DNA of 64,000 nucleotides from Asparagopsis taxiformis (Eukaryota > Rhodophyta > Florideophyceae > Bonnemaisoniales > Bonnemaisoniaceae), in contig JALQPE010001850.1 of assembly GCA_030407315.1 (NCBI GenBank), positions 1 through 64,000 on the forward strand, in the 5' to 3' direction. Under the pieces are notes generated by a model. It was not told where the DNA came from. It saw only the letters and a list, made by a program, of their open reading frames with translations, and made no database searches. Both the position numbers and the translations under genes were made by a program. Shown here piece by piece: positions 53,161-64,000 of this stretch (the first letter of the stretch is position 1; the number at the start of each line of letters is the position of its first letter).

Positions 53161-53995
53161 TGTAGGACTTAACTGGCGCTTAGACGTAATGACTTAGGTA
53201 GTCGTCCAAACGTCTCGAGTAGTCGCCGGAGAGGCGGCTTCGCACTCCTGGCTTTTGTTAACCCGAAGCGGTAAAGCGTAGTCGCACTGCCGACGACCGT
53301 CCACTGGCCTCGACTCGGTAGGTGGTAGAGCGGTTTGAATCGGAAGGATCTTGATCACCCTTAGAGGAAAATCCACCAGGGCGACACACGAGCCAACGGT
53401 GGCTAGGTCGGATCACGGAAACAGGCGGGCGTTTTAGCGGTTAGTCAACCCAGAACGGACGGCGCGACACACAGTGTATGTCGGTTCCGGGCACTCACGC
53501 TTAGACGAAACCGTTGACCTTGATCAGCCTCACACGCGTAGACGTCGTGTTGGCGTTCCGTGGCAACCCGGGGACCACGGTACGTTACGCACCCACGCCG
53601 TGATGCGGAACGGAACAATCCCTAAGACGGAAACGATAGACACAAGTGTCGAAAACAATGCGTCACCTCTAGGATTGACTTGGATCGGTACCTTAGAGGG
53701 GGTTTGTTACCTTTTACTCATTGGAGAAGGGTCACTACTTGTAATTGCGTACCGGGGCCGAGCGGTCCGTCCCGAGGGCCCAATGGGGTGGGCCGCGCCG
53801 GCGGCCGCGGTGGTATTGCAATACGTGTACTACGACCAATAACCCTACACGTGGCGCTCGCCATGCTCGCATGTGCGCCCGCCAATTCTACATAATTTCG
53901 AAAATTTCCAAATTACGCAAGGAAACTGCTGGTTTCGAAACGATAGCTACTGGCGGATGCATTGAGTGCTCGCACGTTTCAGCTCTTGTCCCACA
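53161..53995 (-). repeat. 5' LTR of element A
   Basis: 835 bp, equal to 36825-37659 with no difference noticed. Promoter of the gag-pol transcript, read on the minus strand. Followed by GTCAG, the target duplication. Confidence 0.93.
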
Positions 53996-54000
53996 GTCAG

Positions 54001-54431
54001 CACTTTCGCAGCTACGAGTTAAGCGTTGAGCGCGTCGCGAGGACCGATTGCGTTACAACGTTGCGTGCGGATTGCTCACGATCGCCGACGTACGTGCGCG
54101 CGCGCCACGTTTACCGACCGTCGAATTGCGTCGCACCGCGAGACCGCGCGTTGCGTCGCCTACCGCTAGGCCAGGGATTTACGACCCCTGCGTGGATCGT
54201 GTTGAGCTCGAGTTTACTCGGTGATCTCACCCTGAGATCACGGCTTGCGCCGGCCCGCGAATCCCGTGTTGCGATCGACCCTGTGCGTTCCGCCGTTGTA
54301 CCACCCGATCGCCTCCGCGACCGAGCGACGTGCGAAACGCAAGTTCACGAGCGCGTTATGGTTCAACACGCCCTGACAAGGCAAGCGATTCTAGAACTCT
54401 CTTAGTGACCGCCATCCCGGCTGGTCCTACA
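54001..54431 (+). repeat. 5' LTR of element B, second part
   Basis: Continues 36447-36824 after removal of element A and ends GGTCCTACA. Similar to the LTR-B fragment at 15850-16254. Confidence 0.8.
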
Positions 54432-54433
54432 AC

Positions 54434-54451
54434 TGGTCTCTCGACCTAGAA
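54434..54451 (+). other. Primer-binding site of element B
   Basis: TGGTCTCTCGACCTAGAA, two bases after the LTR end; same sequence as in element A. Confidence 0.78.
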
Positions 54452-55008
54452 TTGCGCGAACCGACGTGCGAACTCAGCGAAGAACAGAAACTCCGCTTGG
54501 GGAAACACGGGACGCCAAACCTATCGCTTACTCTAACTTTCCCTTTCTCCGTTCGTCGTGCGCGACAGCGAGGGCGATTGACGCGTGCGCGCGTATCGCT
54601 ATCCCGGAAGCGGTGCTATAGCCTCTCTGGTTTGTATAACTACCCTACCTCTACTACGACGATTCGCCGCGCGGAACGACGCGATCGACGACGCAGCGCG
54701 TGCGCGCGCTAGTTCGCAACCCTAACGCGGGTTCGGCAGTGCCGAAAATATTGGGTTAGCAGACGGTCGAGACCCGTCTCCGCGCGTACCGAGCGAGGAA
54801 GAAGCCCTCCTGCGAGCGAACTCGTCCCCCTCACCCTTACTACGCGCGCCCGATACGCAGACAATTTTCGGGAAGCGCTTCCCTTTTTACTTGCCAATTT
54901 TTTCGACGCGCCGACGCGAGATCTTGACGCGCGCCGAATTCCCCTTTCTACCTTACCATCATCCCTTTTTCCCTTTTCCCTAGGCGACGATCGAACGCGA
55001 CCGCGCCG

Positions 55009-57030
55009 ATGGATCCCCCTACGCGCGAGCGATCGAACGCGCCGACCGAACCACCGCCAGTCGCGTCGCAAACGCACGCAGTCGACGCACTGGTCGCTTC
55101 ACACATCCCTGACCCTACCGCTTCCCCGTGGCCGCCGCTACCGACGCAAGCGCTCGCGAGCATTGACGACGACGCGCAAACGTCCGACGATGGCGCCGCA
55201 ACGAAGCGCGAGACCGAGTTCCGCGTTTCCGACGTGCACGCTACGCCGTCCGCAACGCTTCCGAGCTTGGTTCGACAAGTAGTGGACGAACCTACGTTCC
55301 AATGCATGCTCGAGGCAGAAGTCCGAGCGGCTGTGGACCGCGCCATCAAGGGCCAATCACGTGGATTGACGCAAGTCCACAACCTAATCGTCACTACGAT
55401 GGACTCCCGCCAGGAGCACAATATTGAACGCGCGAACGTCGCTGCGCGCGAAAACCGAACGCGAACCGCAGCGCGCGCGACTCCGACGAACTACGCGCGT
55501 AACGCGGATCCCGAAGGATGGCTGGAACTGGCGCGCCAGGACCTGTCATTCGATGATCATCCGCGCTCGAATAGCGACGACGGACCCGCGCACCCGGGCT
55601 GGTAGAGATCAAGCCGTTGAACGAGCTATTCACGCGCGCGCTTTCGTACCGCACGTATCGCTTGCGAAATACGGACCGCGCGTTTAATCGGGAAATCGCG
55701 AGCGAATTGGCTAACACCGCGAAAATGGTGCGCCATTCGATGCAAGGAGAGAATTTAAACGGGCACTGACGGAATCGCGGTACTATCGTTTCTGAAGTAC
55801 TTCAAGAGCGCATGCGACGACACCGGCGTATCCGAAGGCGCAGCGCTGCCGATTCTCAAGTATTTCCTGGCCGACGAGGCGCGCGACACGTTCCAAACGT
55901 ACGTGGGACGAACGTTCCGAGGAGCTCGCGCGGGCGTCGACTCGATTACGTGCTACGCGGAAGCCGTTCAGTGGCTCCTGCTAACCTATGCGCGCGAAGG
56001 CGACGTCGCGCAAGCGTATCGTGACGTGGCGCAACAAACGCAAGACCCGAAGGAAACCGAAACGCAATTCGCTACGCGATTACGACGACGAGCGCTGCGC
56101 TGCGGCGACGCGTTTAGCGAGCGAACGCTTGTTTCTATTTTCGTCGATGGTCTACGCCCCTACGCGCAACACCTCGTGCGGGACGCGCTGTCTCGTGACC
56201 CGCGGCGATACACCTTTCGAGAGCTAGTCTCTATGGCGCAGAGCCACGGGGACACGCACCGAGCGATGACGCCGACGACGAGCGCGCGACCGCTACTGCG
56301 ACGAACGCCTGCGCTCTACGTAGACGAGGACGAGAAACCGATGATGCAAGCTCTGACCGTGGGGCACACCCCACCATCAGGCTTCTCATCGCCAAACGTC
56401 TCAACCTCCGCCGCGACACCGCACGCTCCGCGCGAACGGAAGTTCTCGACTCCGAGCCCCATGCGAAGTCCGACCTCGCTTGGCACTCCTTCGTCGAATT
56501 ACCGCACGCCACGCTCGCGCGACGCCTCGCCCGCCGACCGCTCACGACGCACTGCGCATACCGACGACCGGGAACGCGAACGCGCGGGACCGTACACGGC
56601 GCACATACCGCGCGCGACTTACCCACCGCCTATCGTGAGGCAGACGGCACCGGCCGACACGTCTCGCACGGCAGCGTTCCGATGCCTGATATGCAGGAAG
56701 TTCGGGCAAGCAATGGTGAATTGCCCACTGCTCTCGTCCGAGCAGCAGGCCGCGATTCGCGAAATGCATAGCCACGCGCGCCTAACGCCCGAAGAACTGA
56801 ACCTGCAGCGTAACGTTCAGGTCTTCGAAGTCTCCGCACACGCCGACGCGAACGAGAGCGAGCGACAGCGCGTCGACGGCAACGAGCGAACGCGCGAAAA
56901 CGAGGGCGCACGCGAGCGCGAGCGCGAAAACGATCGGACGCGCGAATACGACGCGCATGACAGCGAGCAGCTCACGCCCCACTCGGTTCGTTTTGCAGAA
57001 GACCCGGGAAACGCCTACGAGGAGCCGTAG
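55009..57030 (+). pseudogene. Element B gag, frameshifted
   Basis: Starts MDPPTRERSN at 55009. Frame one ends at 55605; homology goes on in another frame (LVEIKPLNELFTRALSYRTY) to about 55755, then in a third, entering the long frame that holds 55903-57030. The gag core SEGAALPILKYFLADEARDT parallels AEGAALPLMKYFMGGEARET of element A. The zinc knuckle reads CLICRKFGQAMVNC, with Gln where the zinc-binding His should be. The C-terminus is an Arg/Glu-rich low-complexity stretch. Very rich in CG dinucleotides. Non-functional as it stands. Confidence 0.8.
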
Positions 57031-57056
57031 CGGGTGGGCCGGCTCCTCCTCACTCA

Positions 57057-60000
57057 ATGGATACGCGACGCGCGACGACGCAACCACCGCGCGAAAAAAC
57101 GCCTCCGTTACCACCCGAAACAGTGGTCCTGTTTCAGACCCCTACCGCGAACTACAAACTCGAGACCCGCGTCGGGTATAATCAACGCACGGCCACCGCG
57201 GTGACCGCCGTGCTTGATACTGGCGCAGGCCCGAGCCTCATTCGCGAAAACGTACTAGGCGCCGACTGGAAGCACCACGCTACGCCGCCGACGCTGCGCT
57301 GCGCGATTATCGACGCGAACGGACGACGCCTCGCGCCAAACGCGTCGCTGCGACTTAGCGTTTTTCTAGGTGCCCGAGCGCATCTCCAAACCTTTTTGGT
57401 GATGCCACGCTTATCCGTCCCATGTATCTTGGGAGCGGACTTCATCGACCGCGTAGTCGAAATTATCTACACTGGACCGCAGCGCGCGTTGCGAACCCGC
57501 TATGGCGACCACGTCCCGATGCTTCCGCGTACGCCGACGAAACCGCGCCGCGCGCCGACCGCGAAGACGACCCGACCCACAAGCTTCGCGCCTATTCGCG
57601 CTGCGCGCCGCACATCGATTCCGCCGAACGCGACGCGAGCGATCGACGTTACCACGAGCGCTGAAGGGCGCTGCATCGTAGTCCCCGCGACTAACCTCTA
57701 CGCGCAGAAACTACTCCGTTTAACTAACGGGGAGACGATGGTTCGAAGGAATGTACCCTTCCGAGTACAGGTACACAACGCTGGCACTCGTCTACAAGTA
57801 TTGCCCAAAGGCATGAAGGTAGGCACCGCCGTGCCCAACCCCGTGGGGTGTCTACAAGTCGCTCAAGAAGCGCCGGACCCGCAAGACCGACCGCCCGACG
57901 ACGCGACGCGACGCAACGTTACGACACCGCCGGACCCGCGCGAGACCGACGAAATTGCGAGCGCGACGCCGCCTTGGGAAGAACTCTTACGCGCGACGCT
58001 ACGCGACGAGCGAGTAGACGACGACCTGCACGCGGAAATTATCGAGATGCTACGAAAGCATGAGCGCATGAGGAGCGGCACGCTGGGAGCCATTCACGCG
58101 ACGGAGCACCGCATCGAGCTGGTTCCGGGGGCGACCCCCGTGAACCAACCGCCGTATCGCCCCGGACACGCGTCGCGCGAAATTATCCGTACGCAAGTGG
58201 AGAAGATGCTCCGCGCTGGAGTAATCGAACCCGCTACGTCGGAATGGGCGAGCCCGGTCGTGGTCGTGCCTAAGAAGGACGGGACCTCCCGCTTCTGCAT
58301 CGACTACCGCCGCTTGAACGCCGCCACCGTGAAGGACGCGTACCCGATTCCGCGCATGGACGATTGCGTCGATTCGCTCGGTAACGCGACAGTTTTCACG
58401 ACGCTGGACTGCAACTCGGGATACTGGCAAATCCCAGTAGCGCACGCCGACCGCGATAAGACTACGTTTACGTCGCACGTCGGTACGTACCGCTTTCGCC
58501 GCATGCCTTTCGGACTTTCGAACGCGCCCGCGACGTTTCAGCGCGCGCTCGACATTTTGCTCGCGAACGTGAAGTGGCAACATTGCCTTGTCTACCTGGA
58601 TGACGTAATCATCTTCTCCGCCGACGTAAACGCGCACGTGCACCACGTCGACGAGATACTGGGAATCCTCGGACGCGCAGGCGTTTCGCTGAAATTCGCG
58701 AAGACCGAGTTCTTCAAGCGCTCGGTGGACTACCTGGGACATACTATTTCGCCTGGGAAGCTCTCCGTACCGACGACGAAGTGCGACGCGCTGCGCGATG
58801 CGACGTACCCGACGACGAAGACGCAGCTGCGAAGTTTCCTAGGAACTTGCAACGTATACCGCCGATTCGTCGAAAAATTCGCGTTCGTCGCGGCGCCGCT
58901 TACGCAGTTGCTAAAGAAGGACCAAGGAGACAACTTACCCGCGCCGACGCCGGAGCAAACGCGCGCGTTCGAATCATTGCGACAAGCGATGTTTTCTCCG
59001 CCAATCCTCCGTCTACCGCGCGAAGGACACCCGTATGTGCTCGATACAGACGCGTCGCAAGGGCAAATCGGATGCGCGCTACTTCAGCTAGACGCGGACG
59101 ACGACGTACTACATCCAGTCGGATACTGGTCGCGCACGCTTAACGACGCGGAGCGCAACTATTCGACAACGGAACGCGAATGCCTCGCGGTCGTATGGGC
59201 AGTTTTGCTATTACGCGCATATTTGGAAGGACGGAAGTTCACGGTTCGCACCGACCATAATTCGTTGCGTTGGATCCTGAACATGACGTCCGCGGAAGGA
59301 CGACTCGCGCGCTGGAGATTGCGACTCGCCGAGTTCGAATTCGACGTCGAATACAAGAAGGGAAGACGCCACGTTATCGCCGACGCGCTCTCGCGAATGG
59401 CCACGCGAAGCTGCGACGAGACGGAAATACCGGACGAGATACCCTGCTTCGGCGCCGCGAACATCGTCGAACCGCACGCGAACGCATACGACCGAACCGA
59501 CGCTGCGCTACTATGCGACTACGCAGAATACTACCCGAGCTTGGCCTGCCTATTGGCAACTCGGTCGTGTATCGAGCCGCCCGTATCCACTGACGAGTGG
59601 ATTCGCGAACAGGCGACGGACGAATTCTGCCAGAACGCGAAACGCGACGTCGAAACCGCGCCGCGATCGCGCTTCCATCTGTCCCCCGACGGGATACTCA
59701 TGAGGACCGCCCCGCTCGACGACGCGACGCAGATAGTTGTGCCCGAAGCGATAAAAGGACGTATTCTGCGAGCGAACCATTACGCGGTAACTGCAGGACA
59801 CCGGGCGCGCGACGCATGTACGACGCAATTCGACGCGCGTATTACTGGCCGATGATGAGCGTAGACGTCTACACCACGGTGAGACAATGCGATGCGTGCG
59901 CGCGCAACCGCGTTACGCAATATCGCCATACGAACGCCCTGAAGCTATTCCCCGCTACGCGCCCGCTCGAAGACGTCGCTATCGATATTCTGGGACCGCT

Positions 60001-61277
60001 GCCCGAGACCCCGCGCCAACGCCGCTTCGTACTCGTAATCGCCGATCGCTACAGCAAGCTCTGTCGACTCATCGCGCTCGGACGCGTATCCGCGCTCGCC
60101 GTCGCAAAAGCGTTTTGCCGAGATTGGGTCTTCGTTTACGGACCGCCGCGCACGCTACTTTCAGATAACGGACCGCAGTTCCGCTCGAAGCTGTTTCAGG
60201 AAACGTGCGCGCTAATGGGAACGCGTAACATCTTCACGACTACCTATCACCCGCAGTCGAACGGGCAGGTCGAGCGCATGAACCGTACCATCGTCGCGAC
60301 GCTGCGCCACTACGTCGACGAAGAGCGAAAAATTGGGACGAGCACCTAGACGCGCTGGCGTACGCATACAACCGCGCGATACACCGCTCGACGAATACGT
60401 AGCCGTTCGAACTTACGCTCACGCGCTACCCCGTATCGCTGGGGACGGAGCAGGTCGACACGATTCGCAGCACGCCGTTCCTCCGCATGGAGTTTCTCGC
60501 GAAGCTATCCGACGCGTACGTGCGCGCCGCGAACGCGTTGAAGAAAGCGCAAGCGAGATACAAACGCGACTTCGACCGCGGCGGCACGCGCGGTGAACAA
60601 AAGCATCAAGGTTGGCGACCAAGTATATCTGGACACTCGCGCGGGAGCGACGACACGAACGCAGCGCGACGACGGAGCGCGCCCTTCGAAGTTGGACTAT
60701 CCCGTGTCGGGACCCTTCCCGGTCACAAGCTGCCGCGGGCACACTTACGAAATCATAATCGACGGCGTGCCCGAACTCGTCAGCTCCGACCGTATTCGCC
60801 TAGCACCGCGCAACGCGACGCGCGCGCCGGTTACGCCAAGCGGCGAAGAAGGGGGACGGACGCGGAGGACACAAGCGACGCAGCGCGACGTGACGAACGC
60901 GTACTCGATGACGCACGCAAGGTCAATCCTGAAGCAGGATATGGGACGCGGGAGTTCATGATTGACAATTGACGGCTGAAGGTGTCGACGACACCGGAGC
61001 GCCCGTATTCCGTGTACGCTGGAAGGGCTTCTCTCCGCGCGACGACACTTGGGAGCCCGAAAGTTCGTTACCCGCGCCCATCGTTGCCCGTTTCCGCCGC
61101 GACCGCGGACGCTCCGCCTCTGAAAACACTGCGCGCAACACCGAGATTGACGCCACGTCACCGCGCAATCGTAGAAAGCAACCGGCACGCGGCGACGCCC
61201 CACGTATAACGCCACCTAGCCGCGCGAGCGCGCGCATCGCGAGTCGACGAACGCCTTCGCATGCACCGCGCAACTGA
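57057..61277 (+). pseudogene. Element B pol, with several frameshifts and a stop
   Basis: The first 932 codons (57057-59855) are open: protease AVLDTGAGPS, reverse transcriptase SRFCIDYRRLN and LVYLDDVIIF, RNase H VLDTDASQGQ and TDHNSLRWIL, start of the integrase zinc region. A shift near 59805 moves to the frame that holds CDACARNRV, IDILGPLPET, LLSDNGPQF and NGQVERMNR up to 60349. Further shifts follow, with a TAG near 60401 inside NT*PFEL. The GPF-like module (LDYPVSGPFPV) lies in frame 60593-60961 and a chromodomain (FRVRWKGFSPRDDTWEP) in 60969-61277. Same architecture as element A, with the same domain spacing. At least four lesions make it dead. Confidence 0.85.
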
Positions 61278-62340
61278 CGCGCGGAACGGGGCTGAACACC
61301 CCAGTTACGCCCAGCGGAACCGACGCGTAGATAAACACGCGGGCCAAGCCTCCCATCGCCACCTGTCGTCGCACGCCGCGCAGCTGCGCCACCGTTTGCC
61401 ACGCAATGCTTCCATCGTATGCCGCGCACCGTTCGACGCAACGCGACCACGCTTGACCGACGCCACGCAATCGCGTTCATCTTTTGCGCGCAATCGCCAA
61501 GCGTCACATCGCCGCGCTACCACGCAATCGTTGTCACCGCGCAACCGTCGCCTGTCGTTGCACGCCGCGCACCGCGCCATCGCTACTACGCAGCCGTTGT
61601 TGCTACGCCCTCGCCGCATGTCGCCCTCGCCACGCAATCGTTTCACGCGCAACCGTCGCTTGTCGTTTTCGCCGCGCAACCGCGCCACCGTATGCCGCGC
61701 AACCGTTCGACGCAACGCGACCACACCCGACCGACGCACGCAATCGTGTTCGTCTTTCGCCGCGCAATCGCCAAGCGTCGCATCGCCGCGCTACCACGCA
61801 ATCGTCGTCACCGCACAACCGTCGCATTCCACCGTCCGTCTTCCGCTCCTGCACGAACCCAAGCGGCAACCGTAGCCGGGAGTCCATGTGCCGTTCGCTT
61901 CTCATCCCCCATGCCGACAACGCCAGAATCTCCAGGAGTGGGCACGCCCGACAGCGCAATTACGCGTGAAAAAGGGAGGCGCGCACACCGGATTGGTCGT
62001 TGCGGGGGAGGGATTGGCCCATACAGCATGGCCATTTACGGGACTGGAAGATTATAGGCCGAAAAACGAGCCGAGGCCGGGGCAGGCCAAAAATGGACGG
62101 CGCCGATCTGCCCCGACGCCGTGGCGAGATGCTTCCTGATGGCACCCCCGGATTGGCTGTTCACATACGCGCGCACGCGACGAACCATACGGGTGGCAGG
62201 GAACGACGCAGAATACCAGCAAGCGAAAGCCTCCGCTGGAAAGGGGGATGCCACCCACACGCCCGTCCTCTTCGTCCAGGAAGGCCATGGCGAACCCCAA
62301 ACCTCCGGGGGCGGGAACCCACCTAGACGCTCGCTAAAAA
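61278..62340 (+). repeat. 3' region of element B with imperfect tandem duplication
   Basis: A block starting GTATGCCGCGCA at 61417 returns at 61690 (period 273 bp), with long matches such as GCGCAATCGCCAAGCGTC and CATCGCCGCGCTACCACGCA. Shorter CGCAATCG/CGCAACCG motifs recur between. After about 61900 the composition changes and I recognise nothing up to 62340. Confidence 0.6.
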
Positions 62341-62600
62341 CCAGAGCATTAGAAACCCAGCCCCCGAAGCGCGAACGAGAAGCGACGAAGCGCGAACGAA
62401 CGAGACGAAGCGCGAACGAGACGCGACGAAGCGCGAACGAAGAGACGAAGCGCGAAGAAACGCGACGAACGCGAACGAAACGCGACGAAACGCGGACGAA
62501 ACGCGGACGAAACGCGACGAAGCGCGACGAACGCGAAGCGAAAAAAGCGAACGAAACGCGACGAACGCGCGACGATAAGCACGACGAGAACGCGCCCGTT
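62340..62600 (+). repeat. Purine-rich low-complexity tract (GCGACGAA / GCGCGAACGA)
   Basis: About 250 bp built from irregular repeats of GCGCGAACGA, GACGCGACGAA and AAACGCG, almost without T. It may be a simple-sequence expansion. It is too impure and too far from any LTR seen here to be called a polypurine tract. Confidence 0.6.
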
Positions 62601-62980
62601 CTATATGCCTACCGGCCAGCAGCTCTATCCCCCTCTCTCCCGCCTCGCCCTACGCGACCCCAACCGCGTCGCTCGCGAATCCCGAGCGTCGACGCGGTCA
62701 CTGGGCAAACACCGCTTCAAGCCGCGACTCGCGCGACGAAACTCGCACCGAACCGTGGCTAGTAGCTCCCCGACCGGACGTCCGCACGGCACTCCGAGGA
62801 GCCGCTGGACGCAGCGGCAGTCGCGCGCGGTACACCGTCGCGCCTACGCATGCGCCGCAAACGCAATTCGCGCCGCGCGTACGAAAGGAAGGATGGCCAA
62901 GGCGAAGTTAACAAAACACAAGAGGTTTAATCAAGGGAGTAGAATGGACTACCGGCTAGCCCGGATGTGGACGAAGAAGC

Positions 62981-64000
62981 TCACTCACGTGCGTTATCCT
63001 CGCGGCGCGTGCGTCGGCTCGAAGAACTGCCCGTTGCGCCGCGCGTGCGAGCACGACTTGAAGCCGTGTCTGCTTGGTGATTGCGTCGTCGCTCGGAGTT
63101 CAGCACGCGCACGACGCGCCCGTCTTGCACGCCGAGACGCAAGGGAGGAACGCCGGGACGTGCAGCCGCTGCGGCCGCCGCGCGAGTGCGAGTCGTTGGA
63201 CGCGCACCTCCGCGACCAGCCCCGTCGCTTCCCACCGCGACCGATGCATCACCTCCCCCTTCCGCTCCCTCGTTAAGACCGCTGACCGACTGCGTCTCGC
63301 TGTTAGACACCCCCCCGCCAAGGACGTTTCGGGCGACCGCTGCACTAAGCCAACGATATCATTCAGCGTCGTGCCGAGGCGATGCGTGCGTTCGATCGTA
63401 TCCTGGATCCTACGACGAACGGTCTCTCGTTCACGCGCAGTATATACCCACGCACCGCAGCAACACGCTCCGCGCCCCGTTGACGTTCGCCCGCGAGATT
63501 CGCTTCGACATCGCTAAGCGCGCGTTCCGCCCGTTCCTGCGCCGAAGTAGCAGCCTCGCAACGTTCTTGGAGGGTCGTGATCATCGCGCGATTGCCGCTG
63601 GCAGCCCGTTCGTAATTCGCCACGCGTTCTTGCAAGTCGCCGATGTCCTTGTGCATCCGCTCGATCCGCGTCGCATCTTCCCCGGCCTTGCGCTCTAACG
63701 TCGCCTCGCGTCCAGCCGCGTCCTTAAGTGTTTTTTCAGCCTCGTGCACGAGACTCACCGCTTCGTCGCGCGTTGCGTTCGCTTTGCTAAGGCGCGCCGC
63801 AGCGTCGTCGCGCGCTTGCGCAATCGTCGTCACCCGTGCCACCGCCTCGTCACGGCTCTGCTCGACCGACGCCAGACGCGCCAGCGCTTCGCTGCGGCCC
63901 TCCACGGCGGAAGCCATTCGCGCCAAAGCGTCGTCGCGAGCTCCTTCGAGCAACGCCACGCGCGCCAACGCCTCTTCCCGGCCCTTTTCGGCGGCGGCAA
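62981..64000 (-). pseudogene. Antisense coiled-coil ORF in element B 3' region, open at window end
   Basis: The frame covering 63363-63968 continues open through the end of the window. It encodes a long coiled coil with heptad units such as EALARVALLEGARDDALARM and EKTLKDAAGREATLERKAGE. After a likely frameshift near 63350 another frame (63310-62981) gives a Gly/Ser-rich segment and an Arg-rich basic tail (SSSRRTRREDNARE). Coiled coil plus basic tail on the antisense strand after pol repeats the layout of the 913-aa ORF of element A. The N-terminal part lies outside the window. Confidence 0.55.

Larger units (their letters stand above)
36825..53995 (-). mobile_element. Element A: 17.2-kb chromodomain gypsy retrotransposon with extra cargo
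   Basis: Bounded by two 835-bp LTRs, TGTAGG ... CCCACA, and by the 5-bp target duplication GTCAG (36820-36824 and 53996-54000). It reads on the minus strand: 5' LTR at 53161-53995, PBS, gag, pol, an 8.4-kb 3' region, polypurine tract, 3' LTR at 36825-37659. gag and pol are intact and the LTRs show no difference, so the insertion is recent. Typical gypsy elements are 5-8 kb. The surplus is an antisense ORF and fragments of five cellular genes. Confidence 0.9.

Noticed and set aside
62340..62600. Purine-rich tract as the polypurine tract of element B
   Set aside because: No LTR-B sequence (TGTGGTGCAATTT) follows before 64000, and the antisense ORF region lies further downstream.

Overview
The window is nuclear DNA of a eukaryote with intronless, closely spaced genes and a very heavy load of transposable elements. 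The gene set (myo-inositol-3-phosphate synthase, a plant/protist-type cyclic-nucleotide-gated K+ channel, a taxilin, an F-box protein) and the element mix (Ty3/gypsy chromoviruses, PIF/Harbinger, a Plavaka/KDZ-like transposase) fit a red alga of the Chondrus type. That is an inference of moderate confidence; there is no rRNA or organelle marker to settle it. Only about 8 kb looks like ordinary host genes: INO1, taxilin, CNG channel and an F-box fragment, between 21.3 and 28.1 kb.

Left part, 0-20 kb. A glycine-rich repeat ORF runs into a 4.2-kb element (about 1023-5199) bounded by ~190-bp inverted repeats. Its decayed gene joins a DPPY-type DNA methyltransferase to a SET domain. Next comes a convergent pair: a frameshifted coiled-coil gene, and an intact 1013-aa Plavaka-like transposase. 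After these lies an odd tandem array of candidate microexons with splice-like borders (11.4-12.5 kb), then minisatellites. From 13.2 to 19.9 kb there is a stack of LTR elements inserted into each other. A gypsy pol (D) is split by a solo LTR (C), which is itself split by a 1.24-kb TG...CA element (F). To the left of D lie an LTR-B fragment, a second LTR-C copy and a gypsy element (E) with LTR, primer-binding site and broken gag.

Middle, 20-36 kb. The host genes are followed by a complete 6.0-kb PIF/Harbinger transposon (28460-34486). It has 806-bp inverted repeats, a 3-bp target duplication (AAT), a SANT/Myb-like protein and a DDE transposase with one frameshift.

Right part, 36-64 kb. A GC-rich, decayed gypsy element B starts at 36447. 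Its 5' LTR is interrupted by a 17.2-kb gypsy element A (36825-53995), which has two equal-length, apparently identical 835-bp LTRs and the 5-bp target duplication GTCAG. A is read on the minus strand and has intact gag and pol with a C-terminal chromodomain. Between pol and the 3' LTR it carries about 8.4 kb of extra DNA: a 913-codon antisense ORF, and broken pieces of five unrelated cellular genes (RNA polymerase I second subunit, trypsin-like protease, bestrophin, a mercuric-reductase-like flavoprotein, and an NB-ARC STAND ATPase). Element B resumes at 54001 with the rest of its LTR, a primer-binding site, and gag and pol broken by many frameshifts. Its 3' region also holds an antisense coiled-coil ORF that runs off the window end.

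The best candidates for undescribed biology are the methyltransferase-SET element, the gene-carrying 17-kb chromovirus with antisense ORF, and the microexon array.
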